DNA of 64,000 bases from an uncultured Prevotellaceae bacterium (GTDB taxonomy: Bacteria; Bacteroidota; Bacteroidia; Bacteroidales; Bacteroidaceae): the NCBI GenBank assembly GCA_902797505.1, contig CADBSW010000047.1, positions 1 to 64,000 on the forward strand. The letters run 5' to 3'. A program made the position numbers and the translations under genes. The notes beneath the pieces are model-generated. The model did no database searches. It saw only the letters and a program-made list of their open reading frames with translations, and had not been told where the DNA came from. Positions 7,189 through 17,370 of this stretch are shown piece after piece. Position 1 is the stretch's first letter. The number at the start of each line of letters is the position of its first letter.

Positions 7189-9240
7189 TCAAATCAGTTC
7201 TATAGAACGCTTTACAAACTGGTCGAGAGCGGCGCCCTTGAGCATGCCGTTCTGTAAGAGAGCAAGGTCAATAAGCTGATGTACTACCTTATTGTCTTTA
7301 GCGGCATCGGCAATTACCTGATTCTTCTTCTCCTGTTGCTCATTGATAGCATTCTGGGTGTTGCTCACCTCATCCTTTTCTTCCTGAGTAATCTCCTCGG
7401 GCTTCTTCTTGTCCTGCATCTGACGCAGGGCAGCCATACGTGCCTCCTGTCCCTTGATCTCATTGAGGATCGGTTGGAGTGACTCACCGATGGTCTGATC
7501 TTGTTGTTCCATAACCTTCTTAATCAGTGGATGGTCACTGTTCAGTACAAAACTATAGCTGTCGGGCATCTGTCCGTAGAATGCCATGCCGGGCTGGAAA
7601 CGACTGATATCCTTCATACGGCGCATGTACTCGCTCTGTGTGATGACAACAGGTTGAGCTTGCTCACCTAACGACTGTACCTCTACATAGAACTCTGCCT
7701 TCTCCAGCTTAGGCAGTTGTGAACGGAAGGTCTGTGACAATTTGTCAGATGTCTCAGCATCTAACTCATTCTTCGGTGCGTCTTCTTTTATGATCAGACG
7801 GTCGATGATGTCTGAGTCGACACGGGTAAAGCGTGACTTCTCGAATTTCTGCTCCAACAGTGAGATAACGGGAACGTCCAGTTGACCGTCCATCATCAGC
7901 ACGCTGTAACCCTTAGCCTTGGCTGCCTCGATATAGCTATACTGCTCTTCTTTGTTGGTGGCATACAGGTATACCAGGTTACCGTCTTTATCTGTCTGCT
8001 CGGTAGTGATGAGTGTCTTGTACTCCTCATAGGTGAAATACTTACCCTCTACGTCCTTCAGCAAAGCGAAGTCCTTGGCTCTGTCGTAGAAATCCTCCTG
8101 TGAGAGCATACCGTAGTAGATAAACAGTTTCAGGTCATCCCACTTCTCCTCATAGTCCTTGCGGTCATCCTTGAAAAGCGAGTTCAGTCGGTCGGCCACC
8201 TTCTTGGTAATATAGGTAGAGATCTTCTTTACGTCACGGTCGCTCTGCAGATAAGAACGGGAAACGTTCAGCGGGATATCGGGTGAGTCGATCACACCAT
8301 GCAACAGGGTCAGGAACTCAGGTACGATACCCTCTACCTGATCAGTGACGAATACCTGGTTGCAGAACAGTTGTATCTTGTTACGTTGCAGATCGAGATT
8401 ACTCTTGATACGTGGGAAATAGAGTATACCGGTGAGGTTGAACGGATAATCCACATTCAGGTGAATCCAGAACATCGGGTCATCCTGCATGGGGTAGAGG
8501 GAATGGTAGAACTTCTTATAGTCCTCATCCTTCAGCGTGCTGGGCTGCTTGGTCCACAGCGGTTCTGCATCGTTGATGATATTATCCTCCTCTGTCTCCT
8601 GCTGTTTGCCGTCTTTCCACTCGGTCTTCTTACCGAAGGCCACTGGCACAGGCATGAACTTACAGTATTTGTTCAACAGTTTACTAATCTCGTCTTTCTC
8701 CAGGTATTCTTTGCAGTCATCGTCGATATACAAGACGATGTCAGAACCGCGGTCGGCTTTCTCTGTTTCCTCGATCGTAAACTCCGGTGATCCGTTGCAG
8801 CTCCATTTCACGGCAGCAGCACCCTCCTGATAACTCTTGGTGATAATCTCCACCTTCTTGCTGACCATGAAAGAAGAGTAGAAACCGAGTCCGAAATGAC
8901 CGATAATCGCATTGGCGTTGTCCTTGTATTTCTCCAAGAAGTCATTCACACCAGAGAAGGCGATCTGGTTGATATACTTATCGATCTCCTCAGCTGTCAT
9001 ACCGATACCACGGTCGCTGATGGTAAGTGTTCCTTTCTCTTTATCCAGTGATACACGAACGGTCAGGTCGCCTAACTCACCTTTGAAATCGCCGCGCTCA
9101 GCCAGTGTCTTGATCTTCTGTGTAGCATCAACTGCGTTGCTGACCATCTCACGTAAGAATATCTCATGATCACTGTAGAGAAACTTTTTGATGACGGGGA
9201 AGATGTTCTCAGTGGTAACCCCGATGTTTCCTTTTTGCAT
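7189..9240 (-). CDS. htpG: Molecular chaperone HtpG (Hsp90)
   Basis: Bacterial Hsp90, a homodimeric ATP-dependent cytoplasmic chaperone. The N-terminal GHKL ATPase motifs are visible: SNAVDATQKI (34-43), DRGIGMT (76-82) and GHFGLGFYSSFMV (114-126). The middle domain and C-terminal dimerisation region complete a 683-residue protein, somewhat longer than E. coli HtpG but normal for Bacteroidetes. Canonical Hsp90s have NASDA in the first motif, here NAVDA. It is transcribed alone, divergently from a TlpA-like lipoprotein. No CIRCE-like repeat was seen upstream. Confidence 0.96.
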   Translation of the reverse strand: MQKGNIGVTTENIFPVIKKFLYSDHEIFLREMVSNAVDATQKIKTLAERGDFKGELGDLTVRVSLDKEKGTLTISDRGIGMTAEEIDKYINQIAFSGVNDFLEKYKDNANAIIGHFGLGFYSSFMVSKKVEIITKSYQEGAAAVKWSCNGSPEFTIEETEKADRGSDIVLYIDDDCKEYLEKDEISKLLNKYCKFMPVPVAFGKKTEWKDGKQQETEEDNIINDAEPLWTKQPSTLKDEDYKKFYHSLYPMQDDPMFWIHLNVDYPFNLTGILYFPRIKSNLDLQRNKIQLFCNQVFVTDQVEGIVPEFLTLLHGVIDSPDIPLNVSRSYLQSDRDVKKISTYITKKVADRLNSLFKDDRKDYEEKWDDLKLFIYYGMLSQEDFYDRAKDFALLKDVEGKYFTYEEYKTLITTEQTDKDGNLVYLYATNKEEQYSYIEAAKAKGYSVLMMDGQLDVPVISLLEQKFEKSRFTRVDSDIIDRLIIKEDAPKNELDAETSDKLSQTFRSQLPKLEKAEFYVEVQSLGEQAQPVVITQSEYMRRMKDISRFQPGMAFYGQMPDSYSFVLNSDHPLIKKVMEQQDQTIGESLQPILNEIKGQEARMAALRQMQDKKKPEEITQEEKDEVSNTQNAINEQQEKKNQVIADAAKDNKVVHQLIDLALLQNGMLKGAALDQFVKRSIELI

Positions 9241-9481
9241 ATTCTTGTATTTTAATCTTTATTTGTTCTATTGAGTGCCGTTAAAAAACTGCTCGCTTAT
9301 CAATATACAAAATCTGTGCCATTTAAAAGGTAGTATCACGGAGGAAATGATAAGATGCTAAAAAAAATATCACCAATCCCTAATTTATCCTAAAAGTAGG
9401 GGCATGATTTAACTCTTTTCCCCTTATAAACGTCTTACGTTTAGTTAACTTAAAATAATTACTAATTTATAAAAAGTACAC

Positions 9482-10618
9482 ATGAAGAAAATTGTATTAT
9501 CAATGGCTATGCTTGCTGTCGCAATGATAGGCTGTGCCAATGACGGTAACCTGCATGTTAAGGGTAACCTGAAGAATGTGGGTGACACCTTGATGGTTTT
9601 GACACGTTCTACGATGAACACTCCCAAGACCGTGATTGTTAACGATGGTAAGTTTGAGTTTGATTTCCCTCTTACAGAAGTTACTGATATTATCGTGGTA
9701 TCTCCGGATCTGATGCGCGGTCAGCGTGGTGCTAACAGTGTTCAGATGCAGTTGATCGGTGTTCCCGGTGAGACGATGGAACTGGTTGGTGATGTGAAAG
9801 ACCGTTATGATATCAATGGATCAAAGTTCTACAAGGAATATCATGAGGTAGACATGATGCTGGAGAATGCCCAGAAGGAAGCTAATGATTTCCAGAAGAA
9901 ACTGATGGAGCGCATGCAGAAGGGTGAGTCTCAGGATCAGATCATGAAGGAGTATCAGGAGGCTATGCCAGCTTTGCAGGAGAAAGCCAACAAGGCGATG
10001 ATCGACTTCGTGAAGGCTCATCCTAACTATGAGGCATCTGCCACACTCGTTCCTCAGTTTGCACAGGATGGTCTGGATAAGATGAAGGAAGTGGCTGGTC
10101 TGTTAGGCGACAATGTGAAGAATGGTCGTATGAAGGCTTACTACCAGAATATTATCAATCAGGTAGAGGCTCAGGCAAAGGCTGAGGCTGAGTCTGCCAA
10201 GAAGCAGGCTGCCGGTGTTGTTGCTCCCGACTTTACACTGAATGATATCAATGGCAAACCACTCTCTCTGTCCAGTCTGCGTGGCAAGTATGTTATCCTC
10301 GACTTCTGGGGCAGCTGGTGCGGCTGGTGTATCAAGGGCTTCCCAGAGATGAAGAAGTACTATGAGAAGTATAAGGGAAAGTTTGAGATCCTGGGTATCG
10401 ACTGCAACGATACAGAGCAGAAGTGGAAGGACGCTGTGAAGAAGAACGAACTGCCTTGGTTGCATGTTTACAACACTCGCGACAGCAAGGTTCTGGCCGA
10501 CTATGGCGTGAACGGCTTCCCAACCAAGATTATCGTTGGTCCGGATGGCAAGATCGTGAAGACCATCGTAGGTGAGGATCCTGCTTTCTACACACTCCTC
10601 GACAGTCTGTTCCAGTAA
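9482..10618 (+). CDS. TlpA-like thioredoxin-fold lipoprotein with N-terminal DUF4369-like domain
   Basis: A 378-residue lipoprotein (signal peptide ending at Cys18 in AMIGC). A beta-rich N-terminal region resembling DUF4369 (about 25-120) and a charged helical linker (about 120-235) precede a thioredoxin-fold domain. The domain holds a redox pair Cys280 and Cys283 (WGSWCGWC) and a cis-proline in GFPT. Family members act as membrane-anchored thiol-disulfide oxidoreductases in the cell envelope. The CGWC dipeptide differs from the CAPC and CYPC seen in the two paralogues in this window. It converges with the FecR gene of locus 1 and shares a terminator with it; it has no obvious operon partner. 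Confidence 0.87.
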   Translation: MKKIVLSMAMLAVAMIGCANDGNLHVKGNLKNVGDTLMVLTRSTMNTPKTVIVNDGKFEFDFPLTEVTDIIVVSPDLMRGQRGANSVQMQLIGVPGETMELVGDVKDRYDINGSKFYKEYHEVDMMLENAQKEANDFQKKLMERMQKGESQDQIMKEYQEAMPALQEKANKAMIDFVKAHPNYEASATLVPQFAQDGLDKMKEVAGLLGDNVKNGRMKAYYQNIINQVEAQAKAEAESAKKQAAGVVAPDFTLNDINGKPLSLSSLRGKYVILDFWGSWCGWCIKGFPEMKKYYEKYKGKFEILGIDCNDTEQKWKDAVKKNELPWLHVYNTRDSKVLADYGVNGFPTKIIVGPDGKIVKTIVGEDPAFYTLLDSLFQ

Positions 10619-10637
10619 TTACAATCCATACAAAATA

Positions 10638-10668
10638 AAAGAATGCAGCCCGCAAGGTTGCATTCTTT
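10638..10668. terminator. Bidirectional terminator between convergent genes
   Basis: AAAGAATGCAGCC (10638-10650) pairs with GGTTGCATTCTTT (10656-10668), one G-U pair, with A/T tracts outside both arms. It lies between the convergent TlpA-like and FecR genes. Confidence 0.8.
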
Positions 10669-10688
10669 GTTTTCCAATAACTTTTTCT

Positions 10689-11801
10689 TTACGGATTCAC
10701 CAATATCGTATTTCCCTGTATTGATGCATGAACCTTGTCCATGCGGTTGATCATTTCTATGACGTAGTGAATATCCTTGTTACGCGGAATGATGAATCGC
10801 ATGTGATATTTCAACAGTTCCGGATAATGGCACTCAATACTCATATTGTAGTATTTGCCTAAGTTGATGAGGATATCCTGCAACTGCTCATTGTCATAAT
10901 AGAAATAACCGTCGCGCCAGGAGGTGTATGGTTCGATGTTAACCTGTGACAGGCGGATGACACCATCATTACAGAAGGCTGCCTGCTGACCGGGAACAAT
11001 CTGAATAGGGTGGCGGTCTTCTTTCGACCTGACACCGACACTACCTTTTATCAGTGTTACCGTCTCATTACTCTGGTTATAAGACCTTACGTTGAACTCT
11101 GTTCCGTAAACGATTGTCTGTGAGCGCTCTGTGCGCACGATGAATGGTTTCTCCTTGTTCTTGGCAACAATAAAGTAGGCCTCTCCCTTGAGATGTACCT
11201 CACGACTGTCTTTGTCGAACCGACTGGGATACTCCAGTTTACTACCCGGATGCAAGAATACCTTCGAACTATCAGAGAGGGTAATCTCCAAAGATTGTCC
11301 GTAAGGCACACTGACGGTATAAGTCTCCGATTCGTCTGTCTCGTGCATGACCAGTTTCTTGTCTGATTGGTTATCAGCCAGAACAGTGGTGACGGGGATG
11401 GATTTGCCATCTTTTGTCTCGATGCGTATCTCTTGTCGGGAGGTATCCTCAGCAAGTATGATACCCTCTGCCGGCTTTCCCTTTTTCAAAATGAGTATGG
11501 CACCAATGAAAACAGCGGCGGCAGCCAACAGATACTTCACTATCGTGGTAGTCTTCAAGTAATGTCTTTGGCCTTCGTTCCTATCTGTACTATCCTCAAT
11601 ACCTATACGCTTGTGGAGTTTCTTGAGTTCTTCCTCTGTGTCTGGTGCCTCTTTATTTTCCATGATGCTCATCTGATGCGCAGCCATAAACAGATCCTCA
11701 CAACCCTCACGAAGGGCTGCGTCCTGCTGTATCTGCTGCAACTGTTCTTCGGTCAGTTGTGCATCAGGTTCCATGATATCTATGATCTTGTCGGTATTCA
11801 T
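10689..11801 (-). CDS. FecR-family anti-sigma factor (locus 1)
   Basis: Inner-membrane anti-sigma regulator expected to hold the adjacent ECF sigma until the cognate SusC/TonB receptor signals. The 370 residues comprise a cytoplasmic N-terminal segment, one transmembrane helix (about 89-106), a periplasmic FecR domain (about 165-262, including SVPYGQSLEITLSDSSKVFL and LKGEAYFIVAKNKEKPF) and a C-terminal DUF4974-like domain (about 300-370). The start at 11801 (MNTDK) is preferred to one 7 codons upstream. It follows the sigma gene with a 68-base gap on the same strand and faces away from the SusC it should regulate. Confidence 0.9.
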   Translation of the reverse strand: MNTDKIIDIMEPDAQLTEEQLQQIQQDAALREGCEDLFMAAHQMSIMENKEAPDTEEELKKLHKRIGIEDSTDRNEGQRHYLKTTTIVKYLLAAAAVFIGAILILKKGKPAEGIILAEDTSRQEIRIETKDGKSIPVTTVLADNQSDKKLVMHETDESETYTVSVPYGQSLEITLSDSSKVFLHPGSKLEYPSRFDKDSREVHLKGEAYFIVAKNKEKPFIVRTERSQTIVYGTEFNVRSYNQSNETVTLIKGSVGVRSKEDRHPIQIVPGQQAAFCNDGVIRLSQVNIEPYTSWRDGYFYYDNEQLQDILINLGKYYNMSIECHYPELLKYHMRFIIPRNKDIHYVIEMINRMDKVHASIQGNTILVNP

Positions 11802-11869
11802 TCTTATTGAAGATATAAACAATCCTTTTAAATGAAACGTTTGATAGTTATTTTCGGGTACGATGATGC

Positions 11870-12370
11870 TTATCTTTCTTCATACTGCTGTCTTTTCTCA
11901 CGTATAAACCGCAGGGCTTTCTTGATGTGTTTCTTCACGGTGTCGATGCTGATTGCCATCAACGTTGCTACTTCCGCATATTTCTTGTGATCCACATAGC
12001 AAGCAATGAAGATGTCACGGGTGGGTGGTTTCATGGCATCTAAGATTTCTTTTACGCGGGCTTCCCGTTCCTGCCATTCAAGGGTGTCCATACTCTCATC
12101 ATAGGGTTTGGTAACCTGTAGCATGAGTTCTGCATGCTGCATTTGGATTTTTTTGTGACGAAGGGTGTCGATGCACCGGTTTCTGATGATACGATAGAGA
12201 AAATATCTGACGGTTTCTTTCTTGACAGATGAAAAATGAGACCATACTTCCTCAAAGGCATCGCTTACCACGTCCTTACTGTCTTCCGGGTCGTGGAGCA
12301 ACTGCATGGCAAAGAAGTACAGTTCTTGGTAATATTGCCTGAAGATCTGGTCAAACTCTTTATTCTCCAT
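11870..12370 (-). CDS. ECF RNA polymerase sigma factor (locus 1)
   Basis: A 166-residue ECF sigma of the Bacteroidetes-expanded sigma-70 group. Region 2 includes FDQIFRQYYQELYFFAMQLL and the DVVSDAFEEVW motif. Region 4 carries an HTH around YAEVATLMAISIDTVKKHIKKALRFIREK. It is transcribed divergently from susC of locus 1 and followed by its FecR partner. A consensus housekeeping promoter lies directly upstream, so basal expression need not depend on the sigma itself. It likely directs transcription of the susC-susD operon at 12542. Confidence 0.92.
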   Translation of the reverse strand: MENKEFDQIFRQYYQELYFFAMQLLHDPEDSKDVVSDAFEEVWSHFSSVKKETVRYFLYRIIRNRCIDTLRHKKIQMQHAELMLQVTKPYDESMDTLEWQEREARVKEILDAMKPPTRDIFIACYVDHKKYAEVATLMAISIDTVKKHIKKALRFIREKRQQYEER

Positions 12371-12386
12371 CTCTCTCTATTTGTTG

Positions 12387-12416
12387 CAAAGTTACAAATA
12401 ATTCATAGTACACAAA
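12387..12416 (-). promoter_or_regulatory. Bacteroides-type promoter of the locus 1 sigma gene
   Basis: On the minus strand TTTG (12416-12413), 18 bases, TAACTTTG (12394-12387) matches the -33/-7 consensus, 17 bases upstream of the sigma start codon. The rest of the 171-base divergent region presumably carries the ECF-dependent promoter of susC, which I cannot assign. Confidence 0.65.
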
Positions 12417-12541
12417 ACTTTTTGTCAGAAATAATAACTTTTTTTGTAATATGGTTGTTATTTGTCACTATTGGTGTACCCTTTTGTGATAAACATCCGT
12501 AGAATTTATATACCTAACAATCTTAAAATACATAGTTATAT

Positions 12542-15500
12542 ATGGTAAAAAAGAAGAGAGTGTTACTTTTGATCTTGTTCGCGACCGTCGTTGCGTTTAC
12601 AGCCATGGCGCAGAACAGTCAAGGTATTACAATGAAATTTAGTAACGAAGCATTGTCTTCAGCCCTGCAACGGCTGGAGAAAGCTTCAGGTAACAAAATC
12701 ATGTTCACCTACGAGGATGTGCAGCAATATCGTGTAGATGGACAAGTGACTAACGCGTCTTTTGATGAGGCTATGCAGTATCTGCTGAAGAACAAGCCGT
12801 TGGACTACAAGAAAGACGGGAAGCTGGTAACTGTCACCTTGCAGAGAAATCCTCGTCAGACAGGTAACCGTGATATTACCGGTATCGTGACGGATGATCT
12901 GGGTGAACCCCTCCCTGGTGCTACAGTAACCAACGTACAACAGAAGGGAGAGCGTGAGACCTTTATCGCCATCACCGATATGAATGGTCATTTCAAGCTG
13001 ACACTCAGTCGTGATGTCCGTCAGGTGGAGGTTTCTTACATTGGTTTTATTCCTAAGGTGGTGAACCTCACAAGTGCCAACAGTTACGAGGTACAACTCA
13101 AGCAGGAATCGAATGCCATCGATGAAGTGGTCGTTACTGGTGCTTTCGAGCGTAAGGCCAATACCTATACCGGTGCTGTCACGACCGTGAAAGGTGAGGA
13201 GTTGAAAAGGGTAGGTAACGCGAATGTGTTGCAGTCACTAAAGAACATCGACCCTTCTTTCATGCAGATAGAGAACTTGGGTGCTGGTAGTAACCCTAAT
13301 GCACTGCCAGATTTTCAGATGCGTGGTGGTTCTACTATCGCCAGTGTACAGGGTGAATATGCCTCCAGTGCCAACCAACCACTCTTTATCCTCGACGGTT
13401 TTGAGACAGAGTTGACCAAGATTCTCGACTTGGATATGAATCAGGTGGAAAGTGTCACTACCTTGAAGGATGCTACTGCCAAGGCAATCTACGGTTCGAA
13501 GGCTGCTAATGGTGTGATCGTCATCGAGACCAAGCGTCCTGAGAGCGGTCGTATGCGTGTTACCTATACAGGTAGTATGAGTCTGGAAGTTCCAGACCTG
13601 ACCAGTTACAACCTGACGAATGCAGCCGAGAAGCTCGAGGTGGAGCGCATGGCCGGATTATTTACCAGTGACAATGCACAAGCACAGGTTACATTAGACC
13701 AGGCTTATACCAGTAAATTGCGTGAGGTATTGGCCGGGGTAGAGACCGACTGGTTGGCACAGCCTGTCCGTAACGGCTTCGGTCATAAGCACAGTCTGTA
13801 TCTCGAAGGTGGTGACAAAGCCATGCAGTATGGTATTAACCTTTCTTTTAACAGAATAGGCGGTGCTATCAAAGAGTCTGATCGTAATACATTGTCTGGT
13901 GGTATCACTCTGGCTTATCGTATCAAGAACTTCCAGTTCCGTGACAAGTTGACCATAGACTATAATAAAAGTCATAATTCACCTTATGGCTCTTTCAGAG
14001 AGTATTATCAGATGAATCCATATAGCCGTCTGTATGACGAATATGGAAACTATGTACAAAGCTACACTTATACAGGTAATGACAAAAAGTCGAATGACTA
14101 TTATAACCCCTTGTATAATACCACACTGAATACTTTTGATAATACGGGATATACCACTATTACCAATGATTTCTATCTGGAGTGGTTCATCAATGAACAG
14201 TTGAAGTTGACTGGTCGTTTCGGTATTATCAACAAACACTCAACCGCTGATGTCTTTAAACCGGCCAACCATACCAGTTTTATCAGTACGACAGATGTAC
14301 TGCGTAAGGGATCATACTCACAGTTGAACGGTAACAATACCGATATCAGTGCTGACCTCGGTCTACAGTGGTCAAAACAATGGAATGATCACCTGGTATT
14401 TATCAACGGACAGGTGAGTATGGCAGATAACAAATATAACAATACTACGGTGTTGGCAGAAGGATTCCCCAATGACTTCATGGACGATATCAAGTTTGCT
14501 GTGCAGTATGCCAAGGAAAGTAAGCCGACAGGTACAGAGGGTATCTCACGCAACTGTGGAGGACTGCTCTCACTGAACTACTCTTTCGCTGAGCGTTATC
14601 TTTTCGATGCCAACTACCGTCTGATGGGTTCTTCTGAGGCTGGTAAAGATAACCGTTGGGGTTCGTTCTGGTCTGTCGGTGCCGGTTGGAACATACATAA
14701 TGAGGCTTTCTTGAAAGACAATCAGGTTATCAACCGTTTGAAACTTCGTGCTTCTTATGGCTATACGGGTAGTCAGGGCTTCTCCAGTTACGATGCTATG
14801 CCTACATTCGTTTATTATAGCAACCGCACTTTCAATGGCGGTATCGGTTCTTATCTGCAGCGACTGGCCAATGAGACACTGAAGTGGCAAGAGAAATATG
14901 ATACCAATATAGGTATCGACTTCGCATTGTTCAAGAATCGCTTGACCGGTCGTTTCGACTATTATATCGCACAAACAAAGGGTATGGTTACCAATGTGAC
15001 CGTTCCTTATACAACGGGTTTTAGTACTTATGTAGCCAACTTAGGTGAGACTGAGAATAAAGGTATTGAGGCTTACCTGAACTATCGTGTTTACGATGGT
15101 GGTCGTGACTATGTGAATGTCTTCGTAAGTGCTGCCCACAACAAGAACACGTTGAAGAAAATCTCTAACTCTCTGCGTGCATGGAATGATGCTCAGAATG
15201 CCAATGCTATGGAGAATGCCATTACAGCTCCTCAGGTAAAATACTATGAGGGTTGTTCCATGAATGCTATATGGGCTGTCAAGTCATTAGGCATCGATCC
15301 ACAGAACGGTAAGGAGATTTACGTGAAGCGTGACGGTACCGTAACTTATGAGTACAATGTGAACGACCAGGTGGTATGTGGCGATACACAACCCAAATGG
15401 AACGGACTCTTTGGTATCAACGGTGAAATCAATGGTTGGGGCTGGAACATCTCTATGAACTACCGTTGGGGTGGACAGATGTACAACCAGACACTTGTTG

Positions 15501-15844
15501 ACAAGGTGGAGAATGCTTCTCTGCAGTACAATGTAGATAAGCGTGTGATGACCGACCGTTGGCAGAAACCCGGTGACATGGCACTCTATAAGGCTATCAC
15601 CGATTTGACTACTACTTATCCTACCTCACGTTTCGTACAGGATTACAACTTGTTTACCATGTCGAGTATCACAGTTTACTACGACTTCCGTAATTGTAGT
15701 TTCGTGAAAAACTCTTTCCTTGAGCGACTGAAGATCAGCGCCTATACCAACGACTTATTCGTTATTTCCAGCATTAAGACAGAGCGTGGTACAGACTACC
15801 CGTTTGCACGTACTTTCTCGCTTTCTGCACAGGTAACATTCTAA
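12542..15844 (+). CDS. SusC/RagA-type TonB-dependent receptor with STN signalling domain (locus 1)
   Basis: Outer-membrane TonB-dependent transporter of 1100 residues. In order: signal peptide to about residue 23; STN secretin/TonB N-terminal domain (about 28-100, GITMKFSNEALSSALQRLEK), which in FecA-type receptors contacts the FecR anti-sigma; carboxypeptidase-regulatory-like domain (about 110-190, GIVTDDLGEPLPGATV); TonB-box-like DEVVVTG; plug (NQPLFILDGFE, GSKAANGVIVIETK); and a 22-strand-type barrel ending in an aromatic C-terminus (SLSAQVTF). It starts the susCD-DUF4843-PKD-TlpA operon, divergent from the sigma/FecR pair. Its plug region closely resembles that of the SusC at 46848. The substrate is unknown. 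Confidence 0.95.
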   Translation: MVKKKRVLLLILFATVVAFTAMAQNSQGITMKFSNEALSSALQRLEKASGNKIMFTYEDVQQYRVDGQVTNASFDEAMQYLLKNKPLDYKKDGKLVTVTLQRNPRQTGNRDITGIVTDDLGEPLPGATVTNVQQKGERETFIAITDMNGHFKLTLSRDVRQVEVSYIGFIPKVVNLTSANSYEVQLKQESNAIDEVVVTGAFERKANTYTGAVTTVKGEELKRVGNANVLQSLKNIDPSFMQIENLGAGSNPNALPDFQMRGGSTIASVQGEYASSANQPLFILDGFETELTKILDLDMNQVESVTTLKDATAKAIYGSKAANGVIVIETKRPESGRMRVTYTGSMSLEVPDLTSYNLTNAAEKLEVERMAGLFTSDNAQAQVTLDQAYTSKLREVLAGVETDWLAQPVRNGFGHKHSLYLEGGDKAMQYGINLSFNRIGGAIKESDRNTLSGGITLAYRIKNFQFRDKLTIDYNKSHNSPYGSFREYYQMNPYSRLYDEYGNYVQSYTYTGNDKKSNDYYNPLYNTTLNTFDNTGYTTITNDFYLEWFINEQLKLTGRFGIINKHSTADVFKPANHTSFISTTDVLRKGSYSQLNGNNTDISADLGLQWSKQWNDHLVFINGQVSMADNKYNNTTVLAEGFPNDFMDDIKFAVQYAKESKPTGTEGISRNCGGLLSLNYSFAERYLFDANYRLMGSSEAGKDNRWGSFWSVGAGWNIHNEAFLKDNQVINRLKLRASYGYTGSQGFSSYDAMPTFVYYSNRTFNGGIGSYLQRLANETLKWQEKYDTNIGIDFALFKNRLTGRFDYYIAQTKGMVTNVTVPYTTGFSTYVANLGETENKGIEAYLNYRVYDGGRDYVNVFVSAAHNKNTLKKISNSLRAWNDAQNANAMENAITAPQVKYYEGCSMNAIWAVKSLGIDPQNGKEIYVKRDGTVTYEYNVNDQVVCGDTQPKWNGLFGINGEINGWGWNISMNYRWGGQMYNQTLVDKVENASLQYNVDKRVMTDRWQKPGDMALYKAITDLTTTYPTSRFVQDYNLFTMSSITVYYDFRNCSFVKNSFLERLKISAYTNDLFVISSIKTERGTDYPFARTFSLSAQVTF

Positions 15845-15870
15845 TTGATAATTGAAAATAGATAATTATG
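15842..15870 (+). repeat. 7-bp-period intergenic spacer (susC-susD, locus 1)
   Basis: The gap between susC and susD reads as degenerate heptamers (TAATTGA, TAATTGA, AAATAGA, TAATTAT). Similar 7-bp-period spacers recur at 17336, 18124, 21203, 37600 and 58719. Confidence 0.6.
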
Positions 15871-17337
15871 AATAGTATATATATTAATAAGGTGAAGAGC
15901 GTTGCGGCTACAGTATGTTTGTTGCTACTTACCACATGTTTCTTCACTTCTTGTGAAGACTGGCTCGATGTTAGTCCGAAGTCACAGATCAAAGAAGAAG
16001 ACCATTTCAGTCGTGAGGGTGGCTATAAGGATCAGCTTACCGGTATCTATACTGCTCTTACTACCAAAGAGATGTATGGTCTGAATATGGGTATCGGTTT
16101 TGTTGAGGTGCTCTCACATTCGTATGACATCGATCCGAGTGGTAAGTGGCGTTTCGTCAATAACTATGATTATAAAGAGCAAAGTAGTGAGGATACGATT
16201 GCTAACATCTGGAAGAATACCTATTCTTGCATTGCCAATGCGAATATTTTGATCAAGAATATCGAGCAGGCAGACCCAAATATGTTTACCGACAATAACT
16301 ACCATGAATATCGTGGTGAGGCTTATGGATTGCGTGGTTTCCTTCATTTTGAACTGATGCGCCTGTTTGCCTGTGCACCAGCTATGGACGGTAATGCCAA
16401 GGGTGTTCCCTACGTGACAGAGTATTCTACGAATATCGTCGGACAGAAGAGCGTCAACGAGACCATGCAGATGGTTATTAACGACCTGTTGATAGCCCAT
16501 GAAGAACTGGCTTACGACACCCTGAATACGTATGATTATTATGGCTCACCAGCCTACCGTCTGCCAAGAAACTGTTTTAATTTCTTCGCATGTGCTGCAA
16601 CTTTAGCACGGGCATACCTCTGGATGGGTGACACACAGAATGCATTGAAGTATGCCAATGAGGTGATCAACCGTGTGGAGAATAATCCTAACGGTGGTAT
16701 CCAGTGGGTTCACTATACCAATATGCAGCAGACCAACCGTAATGAGTTGGATATGGCTTTTACCACGGAGCACCTTTTCCAGTTGATTATCAACGATTGG
16801 GAAGATACAGGTAACTATTACTTTATGAAGGCTGGTGGTACTGATGTGCTGAACCCGTCGGATGCTACTTCACAGAATATATATGAGGTGGATCTCGGTT
16901 ACGGTAACGATTATCGTTATCTGAAGGGATTTGAGCAGGATGGTGAAAAGCGTTATATGGCTAAGTTCTGGTATCTCGAGGGAAGTACCTATAATAATCT
17001 CTATCCTGTCATCCGAATGACTGATGCCTATTATATCGCAGCAGAGTGCCTGAAGAACAGCAATAAGAAACGAGCTATTGAGATTCTCAATATTGTGCGC
17101 GATCACCGTAATCTGGGTCTGTTCCCACTGAGTGAGGATCTGACAGCCGACCAGATACAGAATGAGATCTACAAGGAGTATCGCAAGGAGTATATCGGTG
17201 AGCACGGTGAGTTGTTCTTCTACTACAAACGAACAAATGCCTCTGAGATCAAGGGCGCTGCAGTACGTCCAGGCAAGAGCGTTTACGTGTTGCCTATCCC
17301 AAGTAACGACCAGGAGTTTGGTGGATACAGTAATTAG
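15868..17337 (+). CDS. SusD/RagB-family surface lipoprotein (locus 1)
   Basis: A 489-residue lipoprotein with lipidated Cys29 (CFFTSC) followed by the EDWLDVSPKSQ motif typical of SusD N-termini. The TPR-rich SusD fold is suggested by the RGEAYGLRGFLHFELMRLFA segment and the C-terminal YYKRTN..YVLPIPSND region. SusD proteins sit on the SusC barrel as a lid and capture ligand. It follows susC by 23 bases and is the partner lid of that receptor. Ligand-binding residues cannot be identified. Confidence 0.94.
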   Translation: MNSIYINKVKSVAATVCLLLLTTCFFTSCEDWLDVSPKSQIKEEDHFSREGGYKDQLTGIYTALTTKEMYGLNMGIGFVEVLSHSYDIDPSGKWRFVNNYDYKEQSSEDTIANIWKNTYSCIANANILIKNIEQADPNMFTDNNYHEYRGEAYGLRGFLHFELMRLFACAPAMDGNAKGVPYVTEYSTNIVGQKSVNETMQMVINDLLIAHEELAYDTLNTYDYYGSPAYRLPRNCFNFFACAATLARAYLWMGDTQNALKYANEVINRVENNPNGGIQWVHYTNMQQTNRNELDMAFTTEHLFQLIINDWEDTGNYYFMKAGGTDVLNPSDATSQNIYEVDLGYGNDYRYLKGFEQDGEKRYMAKFWYLEGSTYNNLYPVIRMTDAYYIAAECLKNSNKKRAIEILNIVRDHRNLGLFPLSEDLTADQIQNEIYKEYRKEYIGEHGELFFYYKRTNASEIKGAAVRPGKSVYVLPIPSNDQEFGGYSN

Positions 17338-17370
17338 ATAATAGTTAATAGTTAAAAGTTAATAGTTATG
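17336..17370 (+). repeat. 7-bp-period intergenic spacer (susD-DUF4843, locus 1)
   Basis: The spacer is made of TTAATAG-type heptamers (ATAATAG, TTAATAG, TTAAAAG, TTAATAG) leading into the start codon at 17368. Confidence 0.6.
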